NCBI GenBank assembly: GCA_035222895.1
Contig: JAVYIG010002521.1
Span: forward strand, 62,001 to 126,000
DNA length: 64,000 nt
Direction of reading: 5' to 3'
Source of the DNA: Strongylocentrotus droebachiensis
Taxonomy: Eukaryota; Echinodermata; Echinoidea; Camarodonta; Strongylocentrotidae
Under the pieces are notes generated by a model. That model worked only from the letters and a program-made list of their open reading frames with translations. It did not search any database and was not told the origin of the DNA. Position numbers and translations under genes: made by a program. Positions 63,101 to 64,000 of the stretch are shown here, piece by piece. Each line of letters starts with the position of its first letter. Within the stretch, counting starts at the first letter, position 1.

Positions 63101-64000
63101 GTCGAACCTATACTTATACTTTACTATATACCTATATACTATATACCTATACTTTACCAACCTAACAGCGACTACACAGCACACTCTCATGGAAAGCGCG
63201 CACATTGAAACACAGAAGTTCAGGCGTCGTTCACATTCACTGTTGTTATTCAAATGAGACGAGGTCAGGCTAAGTGTGTTTAGGCCTTTTATCACTTGAC
63301 CCTATCACAATAGTGAATGCTGTTGATTCAAGTAAGGAGTACTTCCATTGCATTGTTGGTCCGAGCAAACGTAAGTAAAAAGAAAGACCGATCTAGTTTC
63401 ATAGACTCGTGTTTATAACCGGCATTGAACGGATATCAAAGGTCAAATCTAGAAGCGTCACTGGTTGATTGATACAATTGAAAGGAAATATCAGAACATG
63501 TTGAGCTGCACTGACAGTGAGCAGCGTAGATACGTCTTGTAATAGCAGATTAAGCTCCTTTCCCACGATACTGAATAATTATTTTCTTTTATTTTTATTT
63601 ACAATTTGTCCAAAATGGTATATGTAACTTGACAATGTCGGCCACTTGCCAAGCTGTACACGACAGTGAAAGAGTTAAAAATGATTTCTTACTTGTCTCA
63701 CACCACAAATTATTAGTTATATAGTGTTGTCTAGAAAGTTGTACAAATGGTCTTATTCGACAGCACACTCATTCATTTCAGGTGTAGAATCATAAATATA
63801 ATGAATCAATTAATTACAATTCGAATTGCCATTTTGCAGCATGAGCCCTTTGAGAAGTCACCCCCGATGTCTAGTTGGTTTCAATCAATGCAGAACAAAT
63901 GAGAGAATGAACTTAATATAGAGTTATTGTGGCGGAAAACGGGTTTGGTGGGTTGTGTGTGGGATGATGGGGTGTAGGTGTTGATTCGTGACATTAGAGG
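63101..64000 (-). promoter_or_regulatory. 5' flank of gene B, homologous to 34882-36460
   Basis: Collinear with the gene A flank to the window edge, without gene A's two MITEs. Contains a TATACCTATA-rich simple-sequence insertion at about 63110-63155, right next to the start codon. Confidence 0.45.

Overview
Eukaryotic genomic DNA: AT-rich, long introns with canonical GT-AG junctions, dense transposon relics, many homopolymer G/C runs, and no prokaryotic-type gene order. The gene family, intron structure and repeat types (CR1-like LINEs, Tc1-, hAT-, piggyBac-, Mutator- and Harbinger-like DNA transposon debris, tRNA-derived SINEs) suggest a marine invertebrate. An echinoderm such as a sea urchin is my best guess, but that is inference from style, not a demonstrated match.

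The only convincing protein-coding genes are two tandem, same-strand (minus) paralogs of the SLC23 / nucleobase-ascorbate transporter family. Gene A has 12 coding exons between 34881 and 4803 (622 aa). Gene B has 12 coding exons between 63100 and 40113 (628 aa). All 24 exons can be joined in frame with AG acceptors and GT donors, in identical phases, and both reading frames are open to a stop. By hand count the proteins differ at about 26 positions plus one 6-residue tandem repeat (about 96% identity), so the duplication is fairly recent. The repeated unit starts at about 2838 (A) and 38152 (B), a spacing of about 35.3 kb. Homology upstream of the start codons continues to the right edge of the window, so the other breakpoint is not visible.

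Layout: 1-2837, flank outside the visible duplication, nothing recognised. 2838-4802, 3' flank of gene A. 4803-34881, gene A, inflated by a 6.9 kb intron 8 (TA-flanked DNA elements, a LINE fragment, a 1.4 kb tandem duplication) and an 11.5 kb intron 1 (70-bp minisatellite, broken Harbinger transposase, Mutator-like elements sharing one 9-bp target site, GC-rich arrays). 34882-36500, 5' flank of A, with two transposon insertions not seen in B. About 36835-38151, repeats up to the duplication junction. 38152-40112, 3' flank of B. 40113-63100, gene B, whose intron 1 holds a CR1-like LINE fragment split by a 1.3 kb terminal-inverted-repeat element. 63101-64000, 5' flank of B.

The most informative biological point is that both transporters carry Gln, not Pro, as the first residue of the family signature ([10 protein letters not shown], residues 399-408). 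In characterised members Gln/Glu goes with nucleobase transport and Pro with vertebrate ascorbate transport, so these SVCT-like proteins may not be ascorbate transporters. The duplication also makes each copy an empty-site control for transposons in the other, which dates and delimits several elements directly from this window.
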